NCBI RefSeq assembly: GCF_004402705.1
Contig: NZ_SOFM01000016.1
Location: 1-64,000 of the forward strand
Length of the DNA stretch: 64,000 nucleotides
Source: Cryobacterium mannosilyticum
GTDB taxonomy: Bacteria; Actinomycetota; Actinomycetes; Actinomycetales; Microbacteriaceae
Direction of reading: 5' to 3'
Part shown: positions 33,970 to 42,168 of the stretch, in pieces
Numbering within the stretch: position 1 is the first letter of the stretch
Layout: the number at the start of each line of letters is the position of its first letter
The notes under the pieces: model-generated
Seen by the model: the letters and a program-made list of their open reading frames with translations, nothing else
Database searches by the model: none
What the model was told of the DNA's origin: nothing
Program-made: the position numbers and the translations under genes

Positions 33970-34196
33970 TACGAGGCTTTCGTGCCTCGCCGGGACGTCC
34001 TGGGCTACCGGCTTCCCCCGCTGCCCGGGCTCGGCTGGGTCTCGCCGCTGCTCGGTTCGGTGATCTTCGCCTGGCGCGGCCGGCCCTTCCTCGCCGGCGC
34101 CGTGGACGAGGTCAAGGCCCGGAAGCCCGGCATGATGCTGCTGATCTCCCTCGCGATCTCGGTGGCCTTCCTGGCCTCCTGGAGCCGCGCTCGTCC
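33970..34196 (+). pseudogene. Remnant of a heavy-metal P-type ATPase
   Basis: The plus-strand frame encodes VLGYRLPPLPGLGWVSPLLG, then FAWRGRPFLAGAVDEVKARK, then PGMMLLISLAISVAFLASW. This is the second/third transmembrane region of CopB-type metal-transporting ATPases (PGMMLLISLAI is a hallmark). Nothing of the actuator, DKTGT or ATP-binding parts follows and no proper start exists, so it is a ~75-residue fossil of a ~700-residue pump. It lies between the epimerase promoter and the tetR gene, pointing to a deletion or rearrangement here. Confidence 0.8.
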
Positions 34197-34214
34197 AGGA
34201 GCCGGCGGCCGACT

Positions 34215-34787
34215 TCAGCGCCGCAGGGCCGCGCCGATGAGGATATCCGCGGCGTCGCGGGCCGAGCGGGCGGCATCCGCGCTGCCCGAGATCGCCGCGG
34301 TGGTCTGAGCGCCCTCGGCCAGGATGGCCAGCTGCGGGGCCAGGCTCGCCGGCGCCCCCGCCTGCTCGACGAGGTCGGCGACGTAGCGCTGGAACGACTC
34401 CTTCTGCTCCCGCGCGGCGAGGGCGACGGCGGGAACCGTGGCGCCGAGCTCACCGAAGGCGTTGATGAAACCGCAACCTCGGTAGTTGCCGTCGGTGAAC
34501 CAGTCGTGGAGGAAATCGTAGATGGACAGCAGCCTGTCCGTCGGGGTGGACACCGCGTCGGCGGCGCGGGCGATCCCCGAGGTCCACAACTCGTGGCGCC
34601 GGTCGAGCACAGCGAGCAGGATCGCCTCCTTCGAGTCGAACAGCGAGTAGAGCTTCTTCAGGGAGATCCCGGTCTCCGAGCGCAGTTCATCCATCGTGAC
34701 CGCCTGGATGCCGCGGGCATAGAACAGCCGGTCCGCCGCGTCGATCGCAGCTTTCTGGGCGTCATTTCGTTCGTCCATTGAATTCAC
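34215..34787 (-). CDS. TetR-family transcriptional repressor
   Basis: This 190-aa regulator has an N-terminal helix-turn-helix (about 10-55) with AADRLFYARGIQAVTMDEL and ISLKKLYSLFDSKEAIL. The C-terminal ligand domain contains DWFTDGNYRGCGFINAF, common in YxaF/LmrA-like TetR proteins. It faces the hydrolase gene across 90 bp holding two near-identical 18-bp palindromes, its likely operators. It probably represses both itself and the hydrolase. Confidence 0.92.
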   Translation of the reverse strand: MNSMDERNDAQKAAIDAADRLFYARGIQAVTMDELRSETGISLKKLYSLFDSKEAILLAVLDRRHELWTSGIARAADAVSTPTDRLLSIYDFLHDWFTDGNYRGCGFINAFGELGATVPAVALAAREQKESFQRYVADLVEQAGAPASLAPQLAILAEGAQTTAAISGSADAARSARDAADILIGAALRR

Positions 34788-34803
34788 ACAGCCTCACTTG
34801 CGC

Positions 34804-34821
34804 AGAGAACGCAGGTTCTCT
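34804..34821. promoter_or_regulatory. TetR operator 1, AGAGAAC-GCAG-GTTCTCT
   Basis: An 18-bp inverted repeat with 7-bp perfect arms lies 17 bp upstream of the tetR start. It shares both arms with the site at 34839-34856, whose centre is 35 bp away. Confidence 0.75.
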
Positions 34822-34838
34822 ACACTATCAAACAGATC

Positions 34839-34856
34839 AGAGAACGATCGTTCTCT
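34839..34856. promoter_or_regulatory. TetR operator 2, AGAGAAC-GATC-GTTCTCT
   Basis: A perfect 18-bp palindrome lies 21 bp upstream of the hydrolase ATG. With the twin site at 34804-34821 it brackets the likely divergent promoters. Confidence 0.8.
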
Positions 34857-34877
34857 GCCGATGAAAGGAATCGAAAG

Positions 34878-35714
34878 ATGTCGTTTATCACTGTCGGAAC
34901 CGAGAACAGCACGAATATCGACCTCTACTACGAGGACCACGGCAGCGGGACGCCCGTCGTGCTGATCCACGGGTATCCGCTCGACGGCAGGTCCTGGGAG
35001 AAGCAGACCGCAGCCCTCCTCGACGCCGGCTACCGGGTCATCACCTACGACCGTCGCGGATTCGGCCAGTCCAGCCAGCCGGCCGCAGGCTACGACTACG
35101 ACACCTTCGCCGCGGACCTCAACACCGTACTCGAGACCCTCGACCTGAAGGGTGTGGTGCTGGCCGGCTTCTCGATGGGGACCGGCGAGGTCGCCCGGTA
35201 CCTCAGCACCTATGGCTCGGCCCGGGTGGCGAAGGCCGCCTTCCTCGCCTCGCTGGAACCCTTCCTCCTCCAGACCGAGGACAACCCGGACGGTGCGGCG
35301 CCGAAGGAGTTCTTCGACGGAATCGTCGCCAGCGTGAAGGCGGACCGCTACGCCTACTTCACCGACTTCTACACGGGCTTCTACAACACCGAGGAGAACC
35401 TCGGCACCCGGCTGAGCGAGGAGGCCCTCCGGCACAGCTGGGACGTCGCCGCCGGGTCCGGGTTCTACGCCGCGGCCGCGGCCCCGCTGAGCTGGATCAC
35501 CGACTTCCGCCAGGACATCCCCAGGATAGACGTGCCCACCCTGATCGTGCACGGCACGAGCGACAACATCCTGCCGATCGACGCGGCCGGCCGGCCGTTC
35601 TCCCGGCTCCTCCCCGACGCCGAGTACGTGGAGATCAAGGGCGCGCCGCACGGCCTGCTCTGGACCCACGCCGCCGAGGTGAACGCCGTCCTGCTCGCCT
35701 TCCTCGCGCGCTGA
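34878..35714 (+). CDS. Alpha/beta hydrolase (non-heme chloroperoxidase/perhydrolase type)
   Basis: This 278-aa hydrolase has the oxyanion segment VLIHGYPLDGRSW, nucleophile S99 in GFSMGTGEV, Asp in HGTSDNILP and His in GAPHGLLWTH. The pattern ITYDRRGFGQSS and the size match the cofactor-free haloperoxidase group, which act as esterases or perhydrolases. A strong ribosome site (AAAGGAA) precedes the ATG. It is controlled by the divergent TetR repressor through the twin palindromes. Confidence 0.92.
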   Translation: MSFITVGTENSTNIDLYYEDHGSGTPVVLIHGYPLDGRSWEKQTAALLDAGYRVITYDRRGFGQSSQPAAGYDYDTFAADLNTVLETLDLKGVVLAGFSMGTGEVARYLSTYGSARVAKAAFLASLEPFLLQTEDNPDGAAPKEFFDGIVASVKADRYAYFTDFYTGFYNTEENLGTRLSEEALRHSWDVAAGSGFYAAAAAPLSWITDFRQDIPRIDVPTLIVHGTSDNILPIDAAGRPFSRLLPDAEYVEIKGAPHGLLWTHAAEVNAVLLAFLAR

Positions 35715-35718
35715 CGCC

Positions 35719-35753
35719 CCGCCGGGAGCCGGCGCAACCCCGGCTCCCGGCGG
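35719..35753 (+). terminator. Terminator after the hydrolase gene
   Basis: A 14-bp perfect GC-rich stem (35719-35732 with 35740-35753) and a 7-nt loop lie just after the hydrolase stop. The following ~270 bp up to 36027 shows no gene; its end carries the GGAGGA ribosome site for the next gene. Confidence 0.75.
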
Positions 35754-36027
35754 CCCCGGCAGTGCATATACCCGAATCGGAATGGATGTCGGCAGGTGCC
35801 GGACGGTGCGGGTGCCGGGCGCAGGTCGAGAGCCGTTTCCCGTGCTGGGCCCCGCTCGGCCCCGTGCTCGCCCGTGTCGTGCACAGACGTGCAAACCGAC
35901 GACTTCGGTTGTGCCGCCGCCCGTCTGCCGCGAATTCCGTGGCATTGACCGCCGTAGGATCGGAGATGACAAGGATTGCCACAGGGCGTCGGCTGCGCTG
36001 GTTCCCCGGCAATTGGAGGAATATACA

Positions 36028-37452
36028 GTGCACTCGCGACCACGGATTGTCATCATCGGCGGCGGAATCAGCGGATTGACGAGTGCACACTATCTGCACC
36101 GCCGGCTCGGGGACGGGGTGCAGGTCACCCTAGTCGAGGGTGGTCCGCGGCTCGGCGGGAAGATCGCCACGGTGCCGTTCGGCGGCCAGGCCGTCGACGT
36201 CGGACCAGACGCCCTGATGGTGCGTTCCCCCGTCGTCGCCACCCTGATCGACGACCTCGGGCTCGGCGACCTCGTCGTCGAACCCAACGCGGGCGGCGCC
36301 CGGATCTGGTCCCGCGGCAAGCTCCGCCGGCTCCCGGCCGGCACCTTGTTCGGCATCCCCGACCGGCTGCTGCCCCTGCTCTGGAGCGGACTGCTCTCCC
36401 CGTCCGGGGTGGCCAGGGCGGCCCTCGACATCGTGCTGCCCCGCCGCCCTGGCCCGAAGCCGGCCGATCCGACGATCGCCGAGCTGGTCCGCCCGCGGAT
36501 GGGAGCGGAGGTGTTCGACCGGCTGGTGGACCCGCTGCTCGGTGGTGTGCACGCCGGCCGGGCCGACGAACTCAGCGCGCACAGCACGGCTCCCGACATC
36601 GAGGGCCTCGCCCGCACCAACCGCAGCCTCTACCTCGCCCTCGGCAGGCGCCGCCGCGCCGCCCCGCCGAAGACCGGCGGCGCCGCCCTGGTCACCCTCC
36701 GCGGCGGACTGGCCACCCTGATCGACGCCCTCGCGGCCCGGCTGGCGGGCGACGACATCCGCCTCGGCAGCCCGGCCTCACTGATCACCCGCACCGGCGA
36801 CGGCTACACGGTCGGCCTCGCCGACGGCAGGAACATCGAAGCGGATGCCGTCGTGCTCGCCGCCTCGGCCGGTGTGGCCGCCGAGCTCCTCGGCGGCGAG
36901 TCGCCCGAGCTGGCCGCCGCTCTGGCCGACGTGCCCTACGTGGACGTCGCCACCGTCTGCCTCGCCTACCCGCGCTCCGCGGCCCCCGCCGAACTGCACG
37001 GCACCGGATTCCTCGTTCCGCCGATCGAGGACAAGCTTGTGGTCGGCTGCACCTGGTCGAGTGCGAAATGGCCGCACCTCGCCAACGACGAGCTCGTCCT
37101 GATCCGCTGCATGGTCGGCCGGCGCGGCGACAACCGCTGGCTCGACCTCGACGACGACACCCTCGTCGACCTCATCCACGGCGAACTGGTCGAGGCGATG
37201 GGGCTGACCCAACGCCCGGTCGAACGGCATATCGAGCGGTGGCCCCAAGGGATGCCGCAATACGTGGTCGGCCACCAGGCCCGCCTCGACGCCGCGACGA
37301 CGGCCCTGCTGGCCCTTCCCGGCATCCGGTTGACCGGGTCGTCTTACCGTGGCGTCGGACTGGCCAGCTGCATCGTGGACGCCGAACGCACGGCCGACTC
37401 GCTCGCCGCCCTCCTCTCCGGTGACCGGCCCCTCACCGAGGTGGCGTCATGA
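36028..37452 (+). CDS. hemY: Coproporphyrinogen III/protoporphyrinogen oxidase (HemY/CgoX)
   Basis: This 474-aa FAD enzyme starts at a GTG with GGAGGA 7 nt upstream. The dinucleotide-binding motif IVIIGGGISGLTSAHYL is at the N-terminus, followed by GGRIA-like LGGKIATVPFGG. The C-terminal part has TGSSYRGVGLASCIVDAERTA. In actinobacteria such enzymes usually oxidise coproporphyrinogen III to coproporphyrin III in the coproporphyrin-dependent heme route (family knowledge). It starts a three-gene heme unit and overlaps the next gene as ATGA. Confidence 0.93.
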   Translation: MHSRPRIVIIGGGISGLTSAHYLHRRLGDGVQVTLVEGGPRLGGKIATVPFGGQAVDVGPDALMVRSPVVATLIDDLGLGDLVVEPNAGGARIWSRGKLRRLPAGTLFGIPDRLLPLLWSGLLSPSGVARAALDIVLPRRPGPKPADPTIAELVRPRMGAEVFDRLVDPLLGGVHAGRADELSAHSTAPDIEGLARTNRSLYLALGRRRRAAPPKTGGAALVTLRGGLATLIDALAARLAGDDIRLGSPASLITRTGDGYTVGLADGRNIEADAVVLAASAGVAAELLGGESPELAAALADVPYVDVATVCLAYPRSAAPAELHGTGFLVPPIEDKLVVGCTWSSAKWPHLANDELVLIRCMVGRRGDNRWLDLDDDTLVDLIHGELVEAMGLTQRPVERHIERWPQGMPQYVVGHQARLDAATTALLALPGIRLTGSSYRGVGLASCIVDAERTADSLAALLSGDRPLTEVAS

Positions 37453-38699
37453 GCGGCGCGGACCTGCCCGGCGCGGTCCTGCCCGGCGCGGTCCTGCCCG
37501 GCGGGGTCCTGCCGGTCGCGGTCATGAACACCGTCGACCAGGCCGGAGTGCTCCCCAGCGTGCCGACCCGGAAGCGTGGTCCCGGTCCGGACTACGCCCT
37601 GCGGCCGATGCTCGTCTTCTGGGAGACCACCCGCGCCTGCGCGCTCGCCTGCAAGCACTGCCGCGCCAGCGCGACCATGCAGGCCCTGCCCGGCGAACTC
37701 ACCACCGAGCAGGGCAAGAACCTGATCGACCAGGTCGCGGGCTTCGGCCGCCCCTACCCGATCCTCGTACTCACCGGCGGCGACTGCCTGATGCGGCCCG
37801 ACCTCTTCGAACTCGTCGACTACGCGACGGGACTCGGCCTGCCGACCGCGCTCTCCCCGTCGGTGACGCCCACCCTGACCGCCGAGATGATCGAGAAGAT
37901 CGTCGCCAGCGGGGTCAAGGCCGTCTCGATCAGCCTCGACGGCGCGATCGCCGCGACCCACGAGGGCGTGCGCGGCATTCCCGGCCACTTCGACGACACC
38001 GTGCGGGCCATCCGGGCGCTCTCCGCGGCCGGGCTGACCGTGCAGGTGAACACGACGGTGATGCGCGCCAACGTCGACGAACTGGCGGATGTCGCGGCCC
38101 TCATCGCCGACGCGGGCGCGTCGATCTGGGAGGTCTTCTTCCTCGTCCAGGTGGGGCGAGGGGTATCCACCGAGGCCGTCTCCGCCCTCGAACACGAGGA
38201 GATCTGCCACTTCCTCTTCGACGCGTCCCAGCACGGCTTCATCGTGCGCACGGTCGAGGCGCCGTTCTTCCGCCGGGTGGTCGCCCGCCGCCGGGCCGGC
38301 GACCCCGCACCCGCCACCTCGCGTTACCTCGCGCTGACCGAGCGGCTCGAAACCCTGATGGGGCCTCCGATCGGGTTGCCCCGGGCGCAGACGGCCTCGA
38401 CCAGGGACGGCAAGGGCATCGTGTTCGTCGCCTACGACGGGGAGGTCTACCCGGCCGGGTTCCTGCCGCTGGGCCTCGGCAATGTGCTCACCACGCCGCT
38501 CGCGGAGATCTACCGGGACAACACCCTGCTCAAGCAGATTCGGGCCACCGAGTTCACCGGGCGCTGCGGCAGCTGCGACTACGCCGACCTGTGCGGCGGA
38601 TCCCGGGCCAGGGCCTACGCCGACAGTGGCGACCCGCTCGGCGAGGACCCGGCCTGCCCGTACCAGCCGGCCGCGGCGGCGCTCGACGCCGGCGCCTGA
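37449..38699 (+). CDS. Radical SAM/SPASM protein in the heme cassette
   Basis: This 416-aa protein has the radical SAM cluster motif C-x3-C-x2-C in TTRACALACKHC, LTGGDCLMRPDLFELV, and a C-terminal SPASM-type cysteine set (CGSCDYADLCGG and a last CPY). These bind additional FeS clusters. It most resembles the NirJ/AhbD-like branch acting on porphyrins, and it sits between the oxidase and the ferrochelatase. A role as Fe-coproporphyrin decarboxylase, or other heme modification, is an inference. The first ~25 residues are a PGAVL repeat; an internal ATG at 37524 (MNTVDQAG) is an alternative start, but the ribosome site favours 37449. Confidence 0.87.
   Translation: MSGADLPGAVLPGAVLPGGVLPVAVMNTVDQAGVLPSVPTRKRGPGPDYALRPMLVFWETTRACALACKHCRASATMQALPGELTTEQGKNLIDQVAGFGRPYPILVLTGGDCLMRPDLFELVDYATGLGLPTALSPSVTPTLTAEMIEKIVASGVKAVSISLDGAIAATHEGVRGIPGHFDDTVRAIRALSAAGLTVQVNTTVMRANVDELADVAALIADAGASIWEVFFLVQVGRGVSTEAVSALEHEEICHFLFDASQHGFIVRTVEAPFFRRVVARRRAGDPAPATSRYLALTERLETLMGPPIGLPRAQTASTRDGKGIVFVAYDGEVYPAGFLPLGLGNVLTTPLAEIYRDNTLLKQIRATEFTGRCGSCDYADLCGGSRARAYADSGDPLGEDPACPYQPAAAALDAGA
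37463..37522 (+). repeat. 15-bp tandem repeat in the radical SAM N-terminus
   Basis: Four in-frame copies of a CCTGCCCGGCGCGGT-like unit (the last degenerate) encode LPGAV repeats between the coupled start and the internal ATG at 37524. They look like recent slippage. Confidence 0.8.
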
Positions 38700-38700
38700 C

Positions 38701-39789
38701 GTGGGAAGCGCCACGCCGGCCTACGACGCCGTGCTGCTGCTCGGGTTCGGCGGGCCGGAGGGCCAGGACGACGTGATCCCGTTCCTCCGCAATGTGACCC
38801 GCGGGCGCGGCATCCCGGAGTCCCGGCTCGAGGCCGTGGCGACGCACTACCGGGCCCGCGGCGGGATCAGTCCCGTCAACGAGCAGAACCGGGCGCTGAA
38901 GTCGGCGCTGGAGAGCGAACTCGCCGGCCGCGGCATCGACCTGCCGGTCTACTGGGGCAACCGCAACTGGGTGCCCTACCTCGGTGACGCCGTCGCCGAG
39001 GCTGCGGCGGCCGGGCACACCCGGCTGCTCGCGCTCACCACCAGCGCGTACAGCTCCTACTCGAGCTGCCGGCAGTACCGCGAAGACCTGGCCCAGGCGG
39101 CGGCGCACACCGCACTCGCCGGCCGGGTGACCCTCGACGCGGTGCGACCGTACTTCGACCACCCCGGCTTCGTCACTCCCTTCATCGACGGACTCCGGAC
39201 GGCCCTCGCCGCCCTGGCCGGGCGGAACGTCGCGACCGGCGACACGCACATCCTCTTCACAACCCACTCGATCCCGTCCGCGGATGCCGCCGCGAGCGGC
39301 CCGCGGGACGTCGGCTGGGGGCCGGGCGGCGCCTACGTGGCCCAGCACCGTGCCGTGGCCGAGGTGATCATGGCCGCGCTGCCGGAGACCGGCCGCCCGG
39401 ACTGGTCGCTGGCCTACCAGTCCCGCTCCGGCCCGGCCGGCATGCCCTGGCTCGAGCCCGACGTCAACGACGCGATCACCGGCCTCGCCGCCGCCGGCGG
39501 CACGGCCGTGGTGGTCGTCCCGCTCGGCTTCATCTCCGACCACATGGAGGTCATCTGGGACCTCGACACCGAGGCCGCCGCCACGGCCGCCGCTCGCGGC
39601 CTGGCCTTCCTGCGGGTTCCCACGCCCGGTCTCCACCCGGCGTTCGTCGCCGGCCTCGTCGACCTCCTGCTCGAGCGCATTCCGACCGGAGCGACCCCGG
39701 TGCGGGCGGCCCTGACCTCCCTCGGGCCGTGGCGCGATGTCTGTTCCCCCGGCTGCTGCGAGAAGGCCGCGGCGCATCGCCCGGTCTGA
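38701..39789 (+). CDS. hemH: Ferrochelatase (coproporphyrin ferrochelatase, CpfC/HemH)
   Basis: This 362-aa chelatase inserts ferrous iron into coproporphyrin III or protoporphyrin IX. Motifs are LLLGFGGPEGQDDV, HYRARGGISPVNEQNR, the catalytic His in FTTHSIP, and GFISDHMEVIWDLDTE. Cysteines in the tail (CSPGCCEKA) together with an internal Cys may bind the [2Fe-2S] cluster found in actinobacterial ferrochelatases. The start is a GTG two bases after the previous stop, so all three heme genes form one unit. Confidence 0.94.
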   Translation: MGSATPAYDAVLLLGFGGPEGQDDVIPFLRNVTRGRGIPESRLEAVATHYRARGGISPVNEQNRALKSALESELAGRGIDLPVYWGNRNWVPYLGDAVAEAAAAGHTRLLALTTSAYSSYSSCRQYREDLAQAAAHTALAGRVTLDAVRPYFDHPGFVTPFIDGLRTALAALAGRNVATGDTHILFTTHSIPSADAAASGPRDVGWGPGGAYVAQHRAVAEVIMAALPETGRPDWSLAYQSRSGPAGMPWLEPDVNDAITGLAAAGGTAVVVVPLGFISDHMEVIWDLDTEAAATAAARGLAFLRVPTPGLHPAFVAGLVDLLLERIPTGATPVRAALTSLGPWRDVCSPGCCEKAAAHRPV

Positions 39790-40054
39790 CCTGGTCGCCC
39801 AAGCGCGGATGGCGTGCCCGCGCGCCGCCGACCGCGCCTGCTGCGCCGCTGCGCTACAGGCGCACCAGGAGCGAAGCGGCGCAGGTGGCGCGCTCGGCGC
39901 CGGCTTGCGCAGCGCGCTGGCTCGGCGGGCACGGCGGGCACCGCGCGCTGAGAGTTCGCCGAGTGCGGGGGCATCCGGCACCCGGGAGGGGTGTGGTCCG
40001 GCGAGGCCGGACGTAGGATCGCAGTATGAATTGCGTCAGTCGAAGGAGGCTGTC

Positions 40055-41212
40055 ATGAACCGCCGTTTGCGCACCTGGCTCCCCGTGGCGGTCGTCCCCG
40101 CCGTCGTCATCGTCGGCGTGCTGACCGTGCCGCTCCAGGCCGGCGCGGCCGTGGACCTGCCCGACAAGACCCCGGCCCAGGTGCTCGCCATGATCGGCGA
40201 CAGCAACGTGACGGCGCTCTCCGGCACGATCGAACAGACCTCTGAGCTCGGCCTCCCCTCCCTCCCCAGCACCGGGTCCGGTGCGGATGCCTCCGCCTCC
40301 TCCGCGCTCGAGCTGCTCACCGGGTCGCACACGGCCCGGATCTACCTCAACGGGCCGGAAAACGTGCGCGTGCAGATCATGGACCGGCTCGCCGAACGCG
40401 ACCTGGTGCGCAACGCCTCCGACGTCTGGATGTACAACTCCAAGGACAACACCGCCCTCCACGTCACCCTTCCGGACACGACCGGAATGCCGCGCCCGGA
40501 GGCCGACGGCGCCCAACAGACGCCGGCGCAACTGGCCGAACGGATGCTCGCGGCGATCGACCCGAGCACCGCCGTCACCGTCGGCAAGGACACCCGGGTG
40601 GCCGGCCGCACCGCCTACGAACTGCGGCTCACTCCGCGCACCGACGCGACCCTGGTCGGCGAGGTGTCGATCGCGGTAGACTCCGAAACCGGGATGCCGC
40701 TCCGGGTCGAGGTGCAGGCCCGAGGCCAGTCCGCCCCGGCCTTCTCCCTCGCCTTCACCAGGCTCTCCCTCGACGCGCCGAATGCGGACCTGTTCGACTT
40801 CACCCCGCCCGCCGGCGCGAAGGTCGAAGAGAAGACACTGCCGGACCCGTCGGCGATTCATGACAGCGCGATGCGCGACAAGGCCATGACCGGCACGAAG
40901 ATGCCCGCCACCGCGGAGGAGGCGAAGAAGTTCCTCGAGGAGCTGAAGGCCGAGCAGCCGAAGAACGGCGGCGGTATGCTCCCCGGCGTGACCGTTGACG
41001 GCACCGGTTGGGCATCCGTCGTCGAACTGCCCGCCGGCACTGTCACGGCCGACCTCCTCGCCAACCCGCTGCTCGCGCAGGTGACCGAGAGCGTCGACGG
41101 CGGCCGGCTGCTGTCGACCGCGCTGGTCACTGTGCTGGTCACCGACGACGGCCGGGTGTTCGCCGGATCGGTTCCGGCGGAGCGGCTGCAGGCCGCGGCC
41201 GTCGGGGGGTGA
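40055..41212 (+). CDS. LolA-like/DUF2092 lipoprotein-carrier-type secreted protein
   Basis: This 385-aa exported protein has a signal-like helix (about 8-32, ending AGAAVDLP) and a LolA/LppX-like beta domain with ARIYLNGPENVRVQIMD, DVWMYNSKDNTALHV, VAGRTAYELRLTPR and MPLRVEVQARG. AAGGAGG lies 5 nt before the ATG. In Gram-positives such proteins may shuttle hydrophobic molecules or sense stress; the cargo is unknown. It overlaps the ABC ATPase gene as GTGA, so the three genes to 43075 probably form one export or signalling system. Confidence 0.88.
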   Translation: MNRRLRTWLPVAVVPAVVIVGVLTVPLQAGAAVDLPDKTPAQVLAMIGDSNVTALSGTIEQTSELGLPSLPSTGSGADASASSALELLTGSHTARIYLNGPENVRVQIMDRLAERDLVRNASDVWMYNSKDNTALHVTLPDTTGMPRPEADGAQQTPAQLAERMLAAIDPSTAVTVGKDTRVAGRTAYELRLTPRTDATLVGEVSIAVDSETGMPLRVEVQARGQSAPAFSLAFTRLSLDAPNADLFDFTPPAGAKVEEKTLPDPSAIHDSAMRDKAMTGTKMPATAEEAKKFLEELKAEQPKNGGGMLPGVTVDGTGWASVVELPAGTVTADLLANPLLAQVTESVDGGRLLSTALVTVLVTDDGRVFAGSVPAERLQAAAVGG

Positions 41213-42168
41213 CCTCCGCTACCCCGTCCGTCGAACTGGCGATCGAGACCCGGGGGCTGACCAAGCGGTTCGGCCACCAGACGGCCGTCGCCGGCATCGA
41301 CCTGTCGGTGCCGCGCGGTGCCGTGTTCGGCTTCCTCGGCCCCAACGGGTCAGGCAAGACCACGTCGATCAGGATGCTGCTCGGGCTCGCCGCCGCCACC
41401 AGCGGCGACATCGCGGTGCTCGGCCAGGTGATGCCCGGCCGGCTGCGCGACGTGCTGCCGCGGGTCGGGGCCCTGGTCGAGGGGCCGGCCTTCTACCCGT
41501 TCCTCTCCGGAGCCGCCAACCTGCGCCGGCTCGACACCGCCGACCCGGGCGCCTCGTCGGCCACGCGTTCCGCCCGCGTGCACCTGGCCCTCGAGCGGGT
41601 CGGCCTCACCCACGCGGCCGGCAAGAAGGTGCGCGCCTACTCGCTCGGCATGAAGCAGCGGCTCGGCATCGCGAACGCGCTGCTGGTTCCGCGGGAGCTG
41701 CTCGTGCTCGACGAGCCGACGAACGGTCTCGACCCCCAGGGCACCCGGGAGGTGCGCAGCCTGGTGCGGTCGTTGGCCGCCGAAGGCACCACGGTCTTCG
41801 TCTCCAGCCACCTGCTGGCCGAGGTTGAGCAGATGTGCACGCACGCGGCCGTGATGAGCGCCGGCAGCCTGGTGGCGCAGGGCACGCTCGACGAACTGCG
41901 CCGGGTGGGCGAGGCCCATCTGCGGGTGCGCACCCCGGATGTCGCCGACGCGCGCCGGGTGCTCGCCGGGTTCGGAATCGCGGCGGGCGACCGGGTCACC
42001 GACGACCTGCTCAGCGCGCCCCTGCCCGAGGGTGCGGCGGCCCCCGAGACGATCGTCGCCGCTCTCGTCGCTGCCGGAGTGCGCGTGCGCGGGTTCGCGG
42101 TGGTGGGCGCCAGCCTCGAGGAGCGGTTCGTGGCGCTGACGGGAGAGGGGTTCGACGTTGTCCAGTGA
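41209..42168 (+). CDS. ABC transporter ATP-binding protein (exporter, CcmA/NatA type)
   Basis: This 319-aa ATPase starts at a GTG overlapping the LolA-like stop. Walker A GPNGSGKTT, signature YSLGMKQRLGIA, Walker B LLVLDEPTNGLDPQG and H-loop VSSHLLAEV are all intact. The C-terminal ~80-residue extension is typical of ABC-2 exporter ATPases. It partners the permease that overlaps its end. The substrate is unknown. Confidence 0.94.
   Translation: MTSATPSVELAIETRGLTKRFGHQTAVAGIDLSVPRGAVFGFLGPNGSGKTTSIRMLLGLAAATSGDIAVLGQVMPGRLRDVLPRVGALVEGPAFYPFLSGAANLRRLDTADPGASSATRSARVHLALERVGLTHAAGKKVRAYSLGMKQRLGIANALLVPRELLVLDEPTNGLDPQGTREVRSLVRSLAAEGTTVFVSSHLLAEVEQMCTHAAVMSAGSLVAQGTLDELRRVGEAHLRVRTPDVADARRVLAGFGIAAGDRVTDDLLSAPLPEGAAAPETIVAALVAAGVRVRGFAVVGASLEERFVALTGEGFDVVQ

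Noticed and set aside
33982..34308. A 108-codon intact protein overlapping tetR
   Set aside because: Only the first ~70 codons resemble a P-type ATPase. The rest is antisense to tetR, so I annotate a pseudogene fragment rather than a gene.
34794..36056. A 420-codon minus-strand open frame opposite the alpha/beta hydrolase
   Set aside because: The hydrolase on the plus strand has a full catalytic triad and ribosome site; the antisense frame has neither.
39790..40054. Possible small gene between ferrochelatase and the LolA-like gene
   Set aside because: Open frames here are Arg/Ala-rich with no start site of quality; it looks like intergenic DNA carrying the promoter and AAGGAGG site of the next gene.
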